Origin: Anthoceros angustus
Taxonomy: Eukaryota; Streptophyta; Anthocerotopsida; Anthocerotales; Anthocerotaceae
NCBI GenBank assembly: GCA_010909165.1
Contig: MU008171.1
Location: forward strand, 1,320,297 to 1,384,296
Length of the DNA stretch: 64,000 nt
Reading direction: 5' to 3'
A program made the translations under genes and the position numbers. This document shows positions 1-10,660 of the stretch, one piece after another (position 1 is the first letter of the stretch; each line of letters begins with the position of its first letter). The notes under the pieces are model-generated. The model searched no databases. It was not told the origin of the DNA and saw only the letters and a program-made list of their open reading frames with translations.

Positions 1-523
1 ACAGAGTCGCAAAGATATTGCGAGGTCGACTTGATCAGCTCGCCGCTCAGCCTCCTTGCACCGCTTGTCTCGACATCCCATTCCACGGGACTCGCTTTGT
101 GTCTTCTTCGAAACATGGTTCATTGGTGGTCGTGGTGATCTTGAACTTGATGCGATCATACTCTCAACTCGCCCAACCGAACGCAAAGGTGCCTCGATTT
201 CGAGTAACATGTTTCGGATCCTTTGCCGCTCAGCCGGTTGCAAATCTTCACATATTTGCCAATCATCGGCCGGACTCTCATGGTTCCTTTCCTATGGCGA
301 GGGAACAGAGGTTGCCGTGTTGGCGGCATGTTCTTGCTTTTCAGGTGCAGATGTAGGTTCATCTTTTCCGTCACAGATCATCAGATGCTCCTTGCCATCC
401 TTTCGACACATGGCTATCTGTATGGCCAAGCCTGCAGATATCAACCATTGCATACAAGTCATGTCGAAGGCTTGCCCGATCAACCTGCACCGGAATGATT
501 CAGACACACCATGCGTGTAAGTG
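1..523 (-). CDS. Family A copy A1: methyltransferase C-terminal end and linker to RT
   Basis: This is the part of the family A polyprotein between the methyltransferase and reverse transcriptase, cut by the window edge just before the RT start. On the minus strand, about 505 to 431 reads RLIGQAFDMTCMQWLIS, which fits the last conserved helix and motif X region of DNMT3/DRM-like methyltransferases. The frame stays open to about position 292. The remainder to base 1 is a poorly conserved linker. Element B1 lies directly upstream and separates this piece from the rest of the methyltransferase at 7950-8880. The uninterrupted arrangement is seen in A3 near 44620-45000. Confidence 0.6.
519..523. 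repeat. Target-site duplication of B1, left copy (AAGTG)
   Basis: AAGTG abuts the outer end of the B1 LTR and matches 7945-7949 on the other side. Copy A3 has a single AAGTG at the same site (about 44708-44712) with no insertion. Confidence 0.93.
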
Positions 524-2462
524 TGTGGAGTGTGAATTTTGTCTAGGGACACCGTGAGGTCCACATTCACCCTCAATGTCGTTGTAGGCTTAGGATTCGC
601 TCCCAAGGGAATGGTTTGTGCCAAGAGACGCTAACTTCTATCGCCATCGACCTTCACCTAAGTCGGGACTTACCGCTATTACTCTCTTACCTATCTACTC
701 AACTACTACTACCTCCCGACTTGTCTAACTACCATGATCTTATTCCACAACCACAATCTTATTCCACGACCACAAATCTTATTCCACGACCGCAAATCTT
801 ATTCCACGCGTGGCTCTCACCACTACCGGTAGTTGCTTGACTACCGAGGTGGGTCCCACGCCAAACCCTAGCGACTTATTTCCGACCGGATCTCGCCACG
901 GGCGTACCACTGCGCACAGATCGACTTTATTCTCGCACTCCACACTTCATGCACACACACACCGATTCCTAGGGACCAAAGTTCCACAAATCCTCACCGC
1001 TCACACACACAAAGGGCGCCACACTCACACAATTTTACAAGGAACTGTTTCCTCTTGTGCACACTTCCACCAACAAAGACCGGTTTGGATTCTTTTGGAT
1101 CCACACAAATCTCCACCGTTAGTCTCTCAATTAGTTCCCTTCTCAACTCCTCTTACACCTCGTGATCGCTGATTGTTCATCACTCCTTCACCCAATCTTC
1201 TCTCTCTCTCTCTCCCTCAATTCCACAAGCTTCCAACCATCCACTCAACACTTCTCTCTCAATTTGAACACAACGGGAACAAGGGTGAAGGAAAGAAGAA
1301 CCCCGGCGTCAGGGCGAGCAAGCTCCACCCGCCCCAATCCCTTGGTTTCCTCCTCCTTTGTCAAGATTGCTCTATCACCCTCCTCCTCCTCCATGAGCAA
1401 GCTCGACCACCCCTAGGAGCGCCTCGCACACCACCTCGTAATCGGACGTCTCCAACCAGCCACAGCGTGGGGATCTCAACCAGAGTTATCGATGTGAGGG
1501 GCACAACCAAGCCCCTTTATACAATTGTTGGGCCATAGCCACCGACTTTCCAGTCCTAAAACGGTGAACGCCAAGAGGCGCCTACAATTTCGGACCTTAG
1601 GTCCAAGATGGCATCCTATCCAAAGTTCTATTCCTAGGATGCCACTACTCCCCGCCCATGTTATCTCCGCACCCTCCGATTTGGTCGCCTGGCCCTTCGT
1701 CCTTTGCTGAATTTATGGGTCCTCCTTCCTCGTCGATCCGAAAATCCTCCCATAAACTCTCCACGTTTTCCATGATCCCAAGTCCCAGCTCCCTCACCAA
1801 TCCTCCACCTCGGACCCTCCAATGGTCCATATTTGGCCATTGGGCGTCAAATTTCACAACCTTGGGCGCCATGCTCTGCAAAACCCTCACCGCCCACAGC
1901 CTCGTTAATAACTCCAATCAACTTGGTCAATCCCCAGGGTTTCTTCCTTCCAGAATCGCGAGCTCCGCCGCCGCCTGTCGCCCTTCGTGCGAGCTCGTGC
2001 CTGTCGATCGTCTGAGCTACTGCCGCGCCGTGCCTTTCCGAGTTCCCTTAGGGTTATATTTCCCGAACCCTCCAACGCTACCACTTCTTCCGCGACCGCT
2101 CCTTCCTTCCACGACCGCCGCCAACCGTCAAACATAGTCCCCGTGACACCCGACCACACCATTCAACTACCGCGGTTGGTTCGACCTCTAGCCTACTACC
2201 AAATATGGGGACCCCCCCATATATAGGCCTTTTATTAAATATTCCAAGACCAAAGGCCAAGGAGTATCGAGTTCATAGTCCAAGGACCGATTATTATTTA
2301 ACCCAAAACAACCCAAAACTCATAGGTCAAGGACACTTCTGCTATAAATATCCCTTCCTACTGACAACCCAGCTCTTCTTGACACCAAACTTAGCAGAAA
2401 AAAACAAAAAATCACTCAAAGACACAATCCAACAGGGAGTTTCGAAATCCAGATCGTTTACA
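524..2462 (-). repeat. B1 3' LTR
   Basis: A 1.94-kb repeat matching 5995-7944 along its whole length, differing mainly by short indels in CG-rich words. On the minus strand it begins TGTAAACGATC and ends CACTCCACA. It contains a 20-bp tandem repeat (735-808), short CA and TC microsatellites (about 950-962 and 1198-1222), and AT-rich TATA-like words at 2216-2226 and 2342-2352. Confidence 0.9.
735..808. repeat. 20-bp tandem repeat inside the B LTR
   Basis: About four units of ATCTTATTCCACGACCACAA. The same array occurs in the other three B LTRs (about 6203-6275, 21072-21148 and 26540-26610), with small losses from individual units. There are no unique spacers, so it is a plain tandem repeat in the LTR. 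Confidence 0.85.
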
Positions 2463-2497
2463 TACTCCCCTTCTCATTTGTTGGCGCCCTCGCCAAC
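2463..2497 (-). promoter_or_regulatory. B1 polypurine tract and hairpin after the stop codon
   Basis: On the minus strand the purine run AATGAGAAGGGGAGTA (2478 to 2463) touches the 3' LTR, the place expected for priming of plus-strand DNA. Just upstream, 2480-2497 forms a perfect 7-bp stem (GTTGGCG/CGCCAAC) with a 4-nt loop. It starts immediately after the stop codon at 2498-2500. Both elements recur in B2. Confidence 0.75.
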
Positions 2498-2815
2498 TCA
2501 TGTGTAGTATTTCTTAAGTCTCCAACCGTTGACCTTGGTTGGTAGGGGTCGCCCATCTAACTGTTGGAGCTGTATGGAGCCATTTGCGAAAACCTGGAAG
2601 ACTTTATATGGTCCCATCCATTGAAGGTGAAGCTTGCCTGGAAAATGCATATATCTGTCATATAGCAGGGTCAAGTCACGGGGTATCACCCACAACCTTT
2701 CGCTTCCGTCCGGTCCCGCCTGATATAAGCTGTCTCTGTGGCGGACAAATGGACTCGAATAATGCCGAGGCATCGTTGTTGCCTTGAAAGGTCCGAGGAT
2801 GCTTTGTGAACTCAA
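2498..2815 (-). CDS. B1 integrase C-terminal tail (polyprotein end)
   Basis: The 105-residue frame contains PGKLHLQWMGPYKVFQVFA, then a stretch ending VNGWRLKKYY and a stop. This is the SH3-like C-terminal module that follows the catalytic core in Ty3/gypsy integrases and contacts DNA. No zinc-binding or D,D,E core lies upstream in B1. The protease region runs towards this tail through only ~0.4 kb of unrecognised sequence, so the intervening pol domains appear deleted. B2 carries the same tail in a longer open frame (22829-23332). Confidence 0.72.
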   Translation of the reverse strand: MSSQSILGPFKATTMPRHYSSPFVRHRDSLYQAGPDGSERLWVIPRDLTLLYDRYMHFPGKLHLQWMGPYKVFQVFANGSIQLQQLDGRPLPTKVNGWRLKKYYT

Positions 2816-3149
2816 ATATTTACGAATAAGTAGGCCTGGTGTATCCGGATCTCCTTCTCATTTACCGCCACCACCATCACTTGCCGTCTTCCGATTCTCG
2901 CAGCCGCTTCCCCTCCATCTCGCCAACGCTTCATCGGGAAGAACTTCCACATCCGTCCCACCACCTTCCACACGCTGCTCCACCTTCCACTACCGCAGAG
3001 TACCTTCCACACCGCATTCAATCACTCCATAACAACCCACCAGTGATGGAGTGGGGAATGTCTCTTCGATAGTCCCGCTCTTCATCCGACCAAGAAATGT
3101 GGGCAAACGGAACTTCTCTTTCTCATCCTCCTCCCCAAATGTGTCTTCT
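2816..3149 (-). other. B1 protease-to-integrase-tail linker
   Basis: About 330 bases that should hold RT, RNase H and the integrase core in a full element. Short minus-strand frames include RMKSGTIEETFPTPSLV, conserved in B2, but no RT motif such as YIDD or a WxxMPFG-like box. I recognise no domain here. Confidence 0.5.
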
Positions 3150-3560
3150 GAGGTATAGCCATCTGTTCCGTGGCGTCTCTCTGCGTCGTATCTCGACTCC
3201 AAGATAAACATATCCTCCCTTCCTTAACCTTGGGGTCCCAGTCCAGGTTTGAAGCCCACTTCCTTCCTTGCCCACTTGAAGGTACAGGCCCATACATCCA
3301 CGTCCGCCAATCAAAACGTCATATCCGGAGCTTTCGTTTGATGACCACATAGTCCATAAGAGGAATGGTACCAATATGGGTTAGAACTCGACTCCCCACG
3401 GTCATCTGGACATGTCCGCAAGACGCAGACCTTGGATGTGTGTTCTATCTCCAAACTTCCGAGTGTCCTCCGTCATGATGTTGACCCTGCACCCGAATCC
3501 GAGGTACTTTCTTGATAACGCATCCCGAGATTTCTATCTCAGCCTGCGACCTTGGTCGAC
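3150..3560 (-). CDS. B1 retropepsin-like aspartic protease
   Basis: The minus strand encodes the catalytic signature DSGAG at 3499-3485. It is followed, one frame over, by VNIMTEDTRKFG, the usual spacing after the active site in Ty3/gypsy proteases. Further on, short frames carry LRLADMS-like and GLYLQVGKEG segments. The enzyme would dimerise and cleave the Gag-Pol polyprotein. The frameshift directly after DSGAG occurs in both B1 and B2, so at least this break is shared rather than random. Confidence 0.65.
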
Positions 3561-5912
3561 CATGGCCACCATGTTCACAAGGGGCCTCGGCCTTGTTTTG
3601 GGAAGGGTCCTCTTCTTGGGTTGCTGCCTTCAATGCCCACCGGATCTGGCGGTACCTCGGATTGTCCCCGAGAAGTGTCCAAATGTTATCATGAATTTTT
3701 GGTCCATGATGGCCTCCGATTGAAAGGGCCATTGGTGTGTTCTCCCTTCTCGCGCCAACCCCACTCGTTTCAACAACCACGAGCTCTGTGTCATCGGCCA
3801 GCGGTGATGGGGTTGGGTGGTGAGGGTGGTGTGTGGTGGTCTGTTCTCTCTCGGATCATCTCCATGACTTCCTTCGACATCGGCGCGCCTAACTCATCCT
3901 TCTTTCTCTCCCGGGTTTTCGCGATGTCGACTCGAGTTCCACCCTCCTCCCCAAATGTGTCTTCTTTTCGACGTCATCCTCGAATCCGGGTTCGCTAAGG
4001 AGTTACATCGTGGTGCCCCAAAATCGCACTTTGCAGTGTGACGCCCATGCCTTGCCCCGTCCACCGGATTCGCATGCCTCCCTTCCTTCCTCCATCCGAG
4101 TCCTCGTTGGCATTTTGTGGCTGGACCCCTTCCTTCCTCGCCGATGAAGACGACTTCCTCCTCACCTCCGATGTTATGGAGGCTCCAATCCTTCCTTCTT
4201 TCTCTTCTTTCCCCGTTCCCCCCTCCTGAGGGCGTCCACCTTCCTCTCGCTCTCGTGCCCATGGCGGAGTTTCATAATACCCGCCATCCATATCCCCAAA
4301 CTTCTCTCAACATGGCCTCCGAATCCTCCCATACTGCCATGAGCGCATCTTCGATTTGCATCGCTGGTAACGGATTTTGCTCCATGGGTGGGTGGGTTGC
4401 AGTTGAGCAATCCTCACATGTTTTTCGGCGACAGAACAGCCCGCCACATGTCCCCGATTGCTTGCAATCCACACTGCCTCTCAAAATCACCATTTCGGCG
4501 AGATGCGACACACTGCAAGATGCAACGGCAATTGTAACGAATGGCACTCATTTGCCCGGGTTCCTTGCCATCGATTGCGAATGCCCATGGTGGAGTTTCG
4601 TAAACTTGAGGGTACAAAGTCTTGGTACCAAAGGTGTCGCCTCTTGAATTTGGTATGTATCTTCCAAGCACATCTCCTCCTCCTCTTCCTCGTAGCCAGT
4701 TGCACCTTCGTTTGAGATTCGACCTCGAGTGCCCTGTCTGCAAGTTGAGGAAGAGAGCCGCCGCTCCAGTGCCCTTCTCCTCTCGTGGTCTTTTATGGCA
4801 TTGAGATGAAGTTTCTCGGTTTGGCCATCATTTCCTCCATCTTGTTCCCTTGTTGCTCCACCTTTTGGCTGCTGTTTCCACCTCTCTTCTCACCGCTCCG
4901 TCCTTCTTTGCATACCAGCTCCTTTCCTGCGCGGCGTCTTAGTTCCCACTCATTTTTCGTTCCTTCTTTCTCTCCTTTACCGCCATCTCTCACGAATCTT
5001 CCTCCGAGCTATCACGGGTCTCTTCTTCCGTGTGGAACTATCCGAGGAGTCTGAAGAGCTATCTTCCTCCGTGGAAGCATCGGAGGATGAGTAGTACTTC
5101 TTCTTCTTCGGATTTCTTCTTGTCTCCGTATCCCCTTCTTGATTTCTTTCTCCGCATTGGACTCCTCGTAGTTCGAGCCTTGATCGCCCGATCCAAGTCT
5201 TTCTCTGAGACGACGCGTGCTTTCCCATCTCCGGCCTCTTGCAGAACCAGCGGATTGCCATTAACTCCGAGTGAGGTCCAGATCACGTGTGGAACCTTTC
5301 CACATAAGCTGCGGTCTCCTTCTTCCTCTCCGCATCCTCGAGTTTGGACATATCCTTCCACATCGACTCCTCCGAACCTTTCACAAAAGCCTCTTCAAGG
5401 CCCCAAAGGTAGTTGGGGTGTGGAAGAAGCGAGATACTCGCTTGTACCACTTGGCCGCGCCGCAAGACTCATAAACATGGGCACGTTGCATCCTCCTCTG
5501 TTGGCAAGCGCTCAAAACGCCGACAAACTCGTCGGGATCCTCATGGCCCTTCTTCTCCATACAACGGGTAAGATTGCTTAGTGGTAACAACTACCGGAGT
5601 AGTAGTCATAGCTACCGTGGTAGTACTTTCAACATGCGCGGTGATACAACTACCCGGCCTCGGGCTTCTACATTCAAAAGTTTGACTGATTGCGAGGCAA
5701 GAACGGAGATTGAAAGGCGGGTTGGGGTACCGGCCCTTGTACCGCTCCGAGAGTTGGGAATCTGAGTGATCGATCCGATTCCCCTCGACTGCCCTCTTCC
5801 TCGTCGTGTGATCTCCTCGCTCTCTCCTTGACTGCAACCTTTCCGCTTGGCGTTGTCGCTTGCCAAAGCGTTTCCCCGATCGGACTTGTCTTCACCCGAG
5901 GCATCCATCTAT
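3561..5912 (-). CDS. B1 Gag-like region
   Basis: The start of this region on the minus strand lies about 70-85 bases inside the primer-binding site, where Gag is expected. Recognisable pieces are a helical stretch with KWYKRVSRFFHTPTTFGALK (about 5465-5380), VIWTSLGVNGNPLVLQEAGDG (about 5300-5240), a Lys/Arg-rich segment, a Ser/Asp/Glu tract (SSSDASTEEDSSSDSSDSS, about 5110-5040) and a highly charged coiled-coil-like segment (about 4993-4800). I see no convincing CCHC knuckle. Assignment rests on position and composition rather than a specific Gag signature. Many frameshifts. Confidence 0.5.
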
Positions 5913-5975
5913 CAATCTAGTAATGCTAGACTCTACTTAGGCTATGGTTAGTTCTACCACGTCCTTGTGATTTCA

Positions 5976-5994
5976 TTCCCGAACGGCGCCAAAA
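5976..5994 (-). promoter_or_regulatory. B1 primer-binding site
   Basis: On the minus strand the 5' LTR ends CCACA, then TTT, then TGGCGCCGTTCGGGAA. TGGCGCCGTT is the start of the widely used plant gypsy site complementary to the 3' end of tRNA-Asp, which usually continues with a GC-rich stretch. The match weakens after ten bases. It fixes the orientation of B1. Confidence 0.72.
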
Positions 5995-7944
5995 TGTGGA
6001 GTGAATTTGTGTCTAGGGACACCGTGAGGTCCACATTCACCCTCAATGTCGTTGTAGGCTTAGGATTCGCTCCCAAGGGAATGGTTTGTGCCAAGAGACG
6101 CTAACTTCTATCACATCGACCTTCACCTAAGTCGACTTACTGCTATTACTCCTCTTACCTATCTACTCAACTACTACTACCTCCCGACTTGTCTAACTAC
6201 CATGATCTTATTCCACAACCACGAATCTTATTCCACGACCACAAATCTTATTCCACGACAAATCTTATTCCACGCGGTGGCTCTCACCACTACCGGTAGT
6301 TGCTTGACTACCGAGGTGGGTCCCACGCCAAACCCTAGCGACTTATTTCGACCGGATCCGCCACGCGGCTACCACCGTGCAGATCGACTTTATTCGTGAC
6401 TCCACACTTCATGCACACACACACCGATTCCTAGGGACCAAAGTTCCACAAATCCCTCACCGCCACACACACACAAAGGGCGCCACACTCACACAATTTT
6501 ACAAGGAACTGTTTCCTCTTGTGCACTTCCACCAACAGACCGGTTTGGATTCTTTTGGATCCACACAAATCTCCACCGTTAGTCTCTCAATTAGTTCCCT
6601 TCTCAACTCCTCTTACACCTCGTGATCTGATTGTTCAGTCACTCCTTCACCCAATCTTCTCTCTCTCTCTCTCTCTCAATTCGCCCAGCTTCCAACCATC
6701 CACTCAACACTTCTCTCTCAATTTGAACACAAGAACAAGGGTGAAGGAAAGAAGAACCCCGGCCACAGCGCTGAGCAAGCTCCGCCCCGCGCCAATCCCT
6801 TGGTTTCCTCCTCCCGCCAAGATTGCTCTATCACCCTCCTCCCCGGTTGGAGCAAGCTCGACCACCCCTAGGAGCGCCTCGCGACACCACCTCTCCTAAT
6901 GGACGTCTCCAACCAGCCACAGCGTGGGGATCTCAACCAGAGTTATCTCGATGTGAGGGGCACAACCAAGCCCCTTTATACAATTCGGGCGTCATAGCCA
7001 CCGACTTTCCAGTCCTAAAAGCCGAACGCCAAGAGGCGCCTACAATTGGACCTTAGGTCCAAGATGGCATCCTATCCAAAGTTCTATTCCTAGGATGCCA
7101 CTACCGCCCATGTTATCTCCGCACCCTCCGATTTGGTCGCTGGCCCTTCGTCCTTTGCTGAATTTATGGGTCCTCCTTCCTTGATCCGAAAATCCTCCCA
7201 TAAACTCTCCATTTGTTTTTCCATGATCCCAAGTCCCGGCTCCCTCACCAATCCTCCACCTCGGACCCTCCAATGGTCCATATTTGGCCATTGGGCCAAA
7301 TTTCACTGCAACCTTGGGCGCCATGCTCTGCAAAACCCTCACGCCCACAAAATTGCTGATAACTCGCCTCGAATCTCCAACTTGGTCAATCCCCGTGGTT
7401 TCTTCCTTCCAGAATCGCGAGCTCCGCCGCCACTGTGGCTGCCCTTCTGACCTCGTGCGAGCTCGTGCTGTGGATCGTCTGAGCTACCGCCAGCCCGTGC
7501 CTTCCGAGTTCCCTTAGGGTTATATTTCCCGGAAACTCTGGCCTACGCCGCTACCACTTCTTCCGCGACCGCTCCTTCCTTCCACGACCGCCCGTTCGCC
7601 AACCGTCTTGAAACATAGTCCTGACACCCGACCACACCACACAATTCAACTACCCGGTTGGTTCGACCTCTAGCCTACGGACCTCGCCAAATATGGGGAC
7701 CCCTCATATATAGGCCTTTTATTAAATATTCCAAGACCAAAGGCCAAGGAGTATCGAGTTCATAGTCCAAGGACCGATTATTATTTAACCCAAACAACCC
7801 CAAAACTCATAGGCCAAGGACACTTTCTACTATAAATATCCCTTCCTACTCATAACCTAGCTCTTCTTGACACCAAACTTAACAAAAACAAAAATCACTC
7901 AAAGACACAATCCAATGTGGAGTTTCCAATACCGATCGCTTACA
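5995..7944 (-). repeat. B1 5' LTR
   Basis: The 1.95-kb partner of 524-2462. It ends at TTACA/AAGTG on the right, where the target duplication begins. It would hold the promoter for B on the minus strand. TATA-like words lie near 7703-7713 and 7831-7840, but I cannot place a start site. Confidence 0.9.
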
Positions 7945-7949
7945 AAGTG
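7945..7949. repeat. Target-site duplication of B1, right copy (AAGTG)
   Basis: Matches 519-523. Sequence resumes with CCACCTACACAAATCCCATG, continuous with the A3 empty site. Confidence 0.93.
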
Positions 7950-8880
7950 CCACCTACACAAATCCCATGGCTCGCTCATATTGTGGGCTACTTCATTTCC
8001 TTCGTGTCCAGCACCATGCCTTCCTCCTTTCCTAAATGCATAGATCACCTTGCCTTGACGAGCGTGGCCATGCCCTTCTTGGTTTTCCCACCACGCTCAC
8101 CGGGTAGTGGGGTAACTTGTCTCCCTTGCGCAATGGTTGTGACCGGCTGCCCCGACCTGTGATGTCATCTACACAAGGCTGCTTCCGTATCATTAACCGC
8201 CGGTGATGCCTTAGGTTGTCACACCGCCCACATTAGTCCGTGGTTACGCACCCGATGTGCATATGAGCCGGCCTCACAAGATCCACACTAAGCTCTTCCC
8301 CAGCCAACTTCTCGAAGTTGCCCATATTGTTTCCGAACACCCTCACGTCACGAAAGCACCACACACGCCAAGCACACATACCAAATAGGATGGTTAGTCG
8401 CTTGCACTTCAAGATCCGAATGACTTCCACCGCTAGTTCCATGCCATTCGAGCCACGGCCACCAAAAGTTTTGCATTCCCATCCCGCAATCAACATATCC
8501 ACTGCACCCAATGGCTTCAATTTGACGCTTTCCTACCAATAAGATATCGCAGTAGCACCGCTGCATCCTTGATTGCCTCTCGCCATCAACGCGGGGTACT
8601 CCTTTGCACCGAATGATTCGGTCCCGCCACCGTGACGCCGCCTTTCATCCAAATTTCACATGTGTATTTTTTTATCCAAATGCCACCTCAAAGATCGCCT
8701 AACCTTGTCGATCCCGAGCAAAGCTCCATCGATGAATGCCCCGCCCGCTTCCATCGAATCACTTTATTGTTGATCCGGCAGCTTTTAGCCGGATTCAAAA
8801 CCGCATCTTCTGTAGGCTGCCTCGGGCACACACGTTAAGGGACACTCCCGAGCCCCTCCTGGATGTGTTCTCGTGGCCGC
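7950..8880 (-). CDS. Family A (A1) cytosine-C5 DNA methyltransferase domain, interrupted by B1
   Basis: Minus-strand pieces in order. A MELCSG-containing segment near 8735-8720 lies where motif I (SAM binding) belongs, followed by IWIKKYTC. VDMLIAGWECKTF matches motif IV, with the presumed nucleophile cysteine at 8475-8473. GSYAHRVRN (8269-8243) resembles the AHRARYFWGN segment of DNMT3 motif VIII. Motif X lies beyond the B1 insertion at 505-431. The domain sits between protease and RT, as in family C. Motif IV has Glu before the Cys instead of the usual Pro. Several small frameshifts. It would transfer methyl from SAM to cytosine in DNA. Activity cannot be judged. Confidence 0.72.
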
Positions 8881-9049
8881 ACCAATCACGGGTGTTCCCG
8901 ACATGTGCAAGCACCTCTCGTGGTCATCCAAGTCTCTTCCTCATCGCTCTTCTGCTTCCCACACCTCACCGTGAACGCCTCAACAAGCATGCGGTGACCG
9001 CACGGCTGTTTTTCCCGCCTCCTCATGCTTTTTAATTATGGCTATGTGC

Positions 9050-9425
9050 GAGAAGTCCCCTGCCTCGCCATCATGTCTCAGAATGCCACCGAATGTAGTG
9101 GGTCTACTCCCATTGTCGGTCCGTGTGTGGCGTCAGCGCCAAGCAGCACATCATAATGTCTTGCGTTAGATACCAAGCAATGAACCTCAATGACCGAAGC
9201 ATCCTCGGTGTCTGGCTTGAGCTCTATGCGAATCGGATCCCGTGTGATCCCCATCACTTGCTCTTTGGTACCCGTGGACGTGGTGATGCGCACCTCACAT
9301 GGCCTCTTCCATATCCTCACTGGTATACTAAACTCCTTTTGTGTCAATGACCAAGTTTTAACTGCTGGCCGTTGTCTTCCTTGAATTCTCGGCCTTACGC
9401 TTATTGTGAGAGCTCGAGCTTTCAC
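9050..9425 (-). CDS. Family A (A1) protease-like domain
   Basis: A 115-residue frame containing IEVHCLVSNARHYDVLLGAD, the pattern that closes the retropepsin fold (hydrophobic strand, then D-x-L-L-G). It lies between Gag and methyltransferase. I do not find a clear D-T/S-G active site. The corresponding place in A4 reads LVIDTKEFSIP. So this is either a diverged protease or the catalytic triplet is lost to an indel. Confidence 0.5.
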
Positions 9426-10152
9426 CGCTCAGCAACGCTTGGTCTCCCACTTCTCAAAGATTTCATCCACGCATTTCCACACCTCATCATCCACCTTTGC
9501 AACATAATAATCCAAAGGTCCGCTGTCCACGAGGCGGTGATAATCGACCTTAGGTCCATGCTTACCGCATCCCACTTGGGAACCCCGCCAGCCAAGCATA
9601 TATCTCCAACTTCCAGCCTAAGTCACACTTCACCCCATCAACTAGCCTCGGCCTTCATCTCGCTTTGATGTACCTCACACGGTTGATGAAAGTAAAATCT
9701 TCCTAGCATCCGCAATGGTGTTGTGATCGGCAACCTCATCTCCTCATGTGTGAGGCCAAGAATATATGCATCCATCCACCTATACTCTTGAACCAATGGA
9801 TACATGTCGGCTAGTCTAGATCCGCCCGGAAGGAATGATTCCTCCCAATACATAAAATTTGTAAACCCCCATTCCACCTTATCCATGTCAAAGAAGTTCT
9901 TGTTGGGACATCATGGGTCTATACGACAATCATTGGCAAAGACACCAACCACCACCCACGTGGAATGCTTCATCTTTTACATCAAAGCCTCCACTCAAGC
10001 CAGGTCTAGCTTACGCTTGAACCGACAAAGTTCTTCCGGCGATCTACAACTGATGGATGCAGCTTTAACGTGGACTCCTGCACTCTTTCCGCAATTGCCT
10101 CTTGATGAGAATCATATACAAGCTCAAGCAATATGTGTTGCATTACATTCAT
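9426..10152 (-). CDS. Family A (A1) Gag
   Basis: The chosen start (10152-10150) opens MNVMQHILLELVYDSHQEAI, the first frame after the AT-rich leader, and the same Met is present in A2, A3 and A4. Conserved pieces follow in shifting frames: MDKVEWGFTNFMYWEESF, MYPLVQEYRWMDAYI and KVDDEVWKCVDEIFEKWETK. The aromatic-rich helical character and the position before the protease fit a Ty3/gypsy capsid. I see no CCHC knuckle, unlike family C. Confidence 0.6.
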
Positions 10153-10660
10153 AATAGAAAGTACATGCCTTTATGTAGGCAAGGTTGTTGTAACCAATAA
10201 GTGGTTGTAACAACTAACCAATTAAATAACTACTAAAAGAAACTACCTAGAGCCCTAAGGACTAAATTAATTATTAAGTGCTAGGTGCCCTAGTGAAGAG
10301 TGCCCTAATAGTAAGCTATTTTATCACTCCCACTCACTATGAACTAGGGTGATTTTCCGACTAAAAAAGAGGTCAAGGAAAACTAGTCTAGCAAAAACTA
10401 GTCCCTAACTAAACTTTACTTAAAAGCATAAAGTAAAACTTAAACTAAAAACTGAAAGTAATAATCACTATTAAAATAAATCCCACTTAAGGAGAACTGT
10501 GGTGAGAAACTAATAACCCAACTTAAGTAATTAGGTTGAATTAAAACTAATTAAATTGTATTTAAAGGAATTTATATAGGGAAATTCCAGAAAATAGCCT
10601 AATTTCCGAAAAGGAAAATCAAAAGGATAATAGGTAATACCCTCCTTCCTCCACTTCGCG
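10153..10660 (-). promoter_or_regulatory. Family A (A1) AT-rich leader and promoter
   Basis: About 500 AT-rich bases without a gene. On the minus strand TATATAAA lies at 10578-10571, about 420 bases before the Gag start, a plausible TATA box. The block is almost identical in A2 (30445-30950) and A3 (46854-47360). This looks like the R/U5 side of a 5' LTR, but I find no matching copy at the 3' end of A and no recognisable primer-binding site, so the LTR ends are undefined. Confidence 0.5.

Larger units (their letters stand above)
524..7944 (-). mobile_element. B1: complete non-autonomous Ty3/gypsy-type LTR retrotransposon nested in A1
   Basis: It has two long terminal repeats (524-2462 and 5995-7944) with TG...CA ends, a 5-bp target duplication, a primer-binding site beside the right LTR and a polypurine tract beside the left LTR. 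It therefore reads on the minus strand, 5' end at 7944. The internal region is only ~3.5 kb and holds a Gag-like region, an aspartic protease and an integrase C-terminal tail. I find no reverse transcriptase, RNase H or integrase catalytic core, so it is a deletion derivative that would need enzymes in trans. It splits the methyltransferase frame of host element A1. Confidence 0.88.

Noticed and set aside
735-808. CRISPR-like array of 20-bp units in the B LTRs
   Set aside because: Units are contiguous without spacers, lie within LTRs, and no cas genes exist.
2342-2352. Plus-strand TATAAATA in the B LTR as evidence for plus orientation
   Set aside because: Gag, protease, integrase tail, PBS and PPT all give minus orientation.
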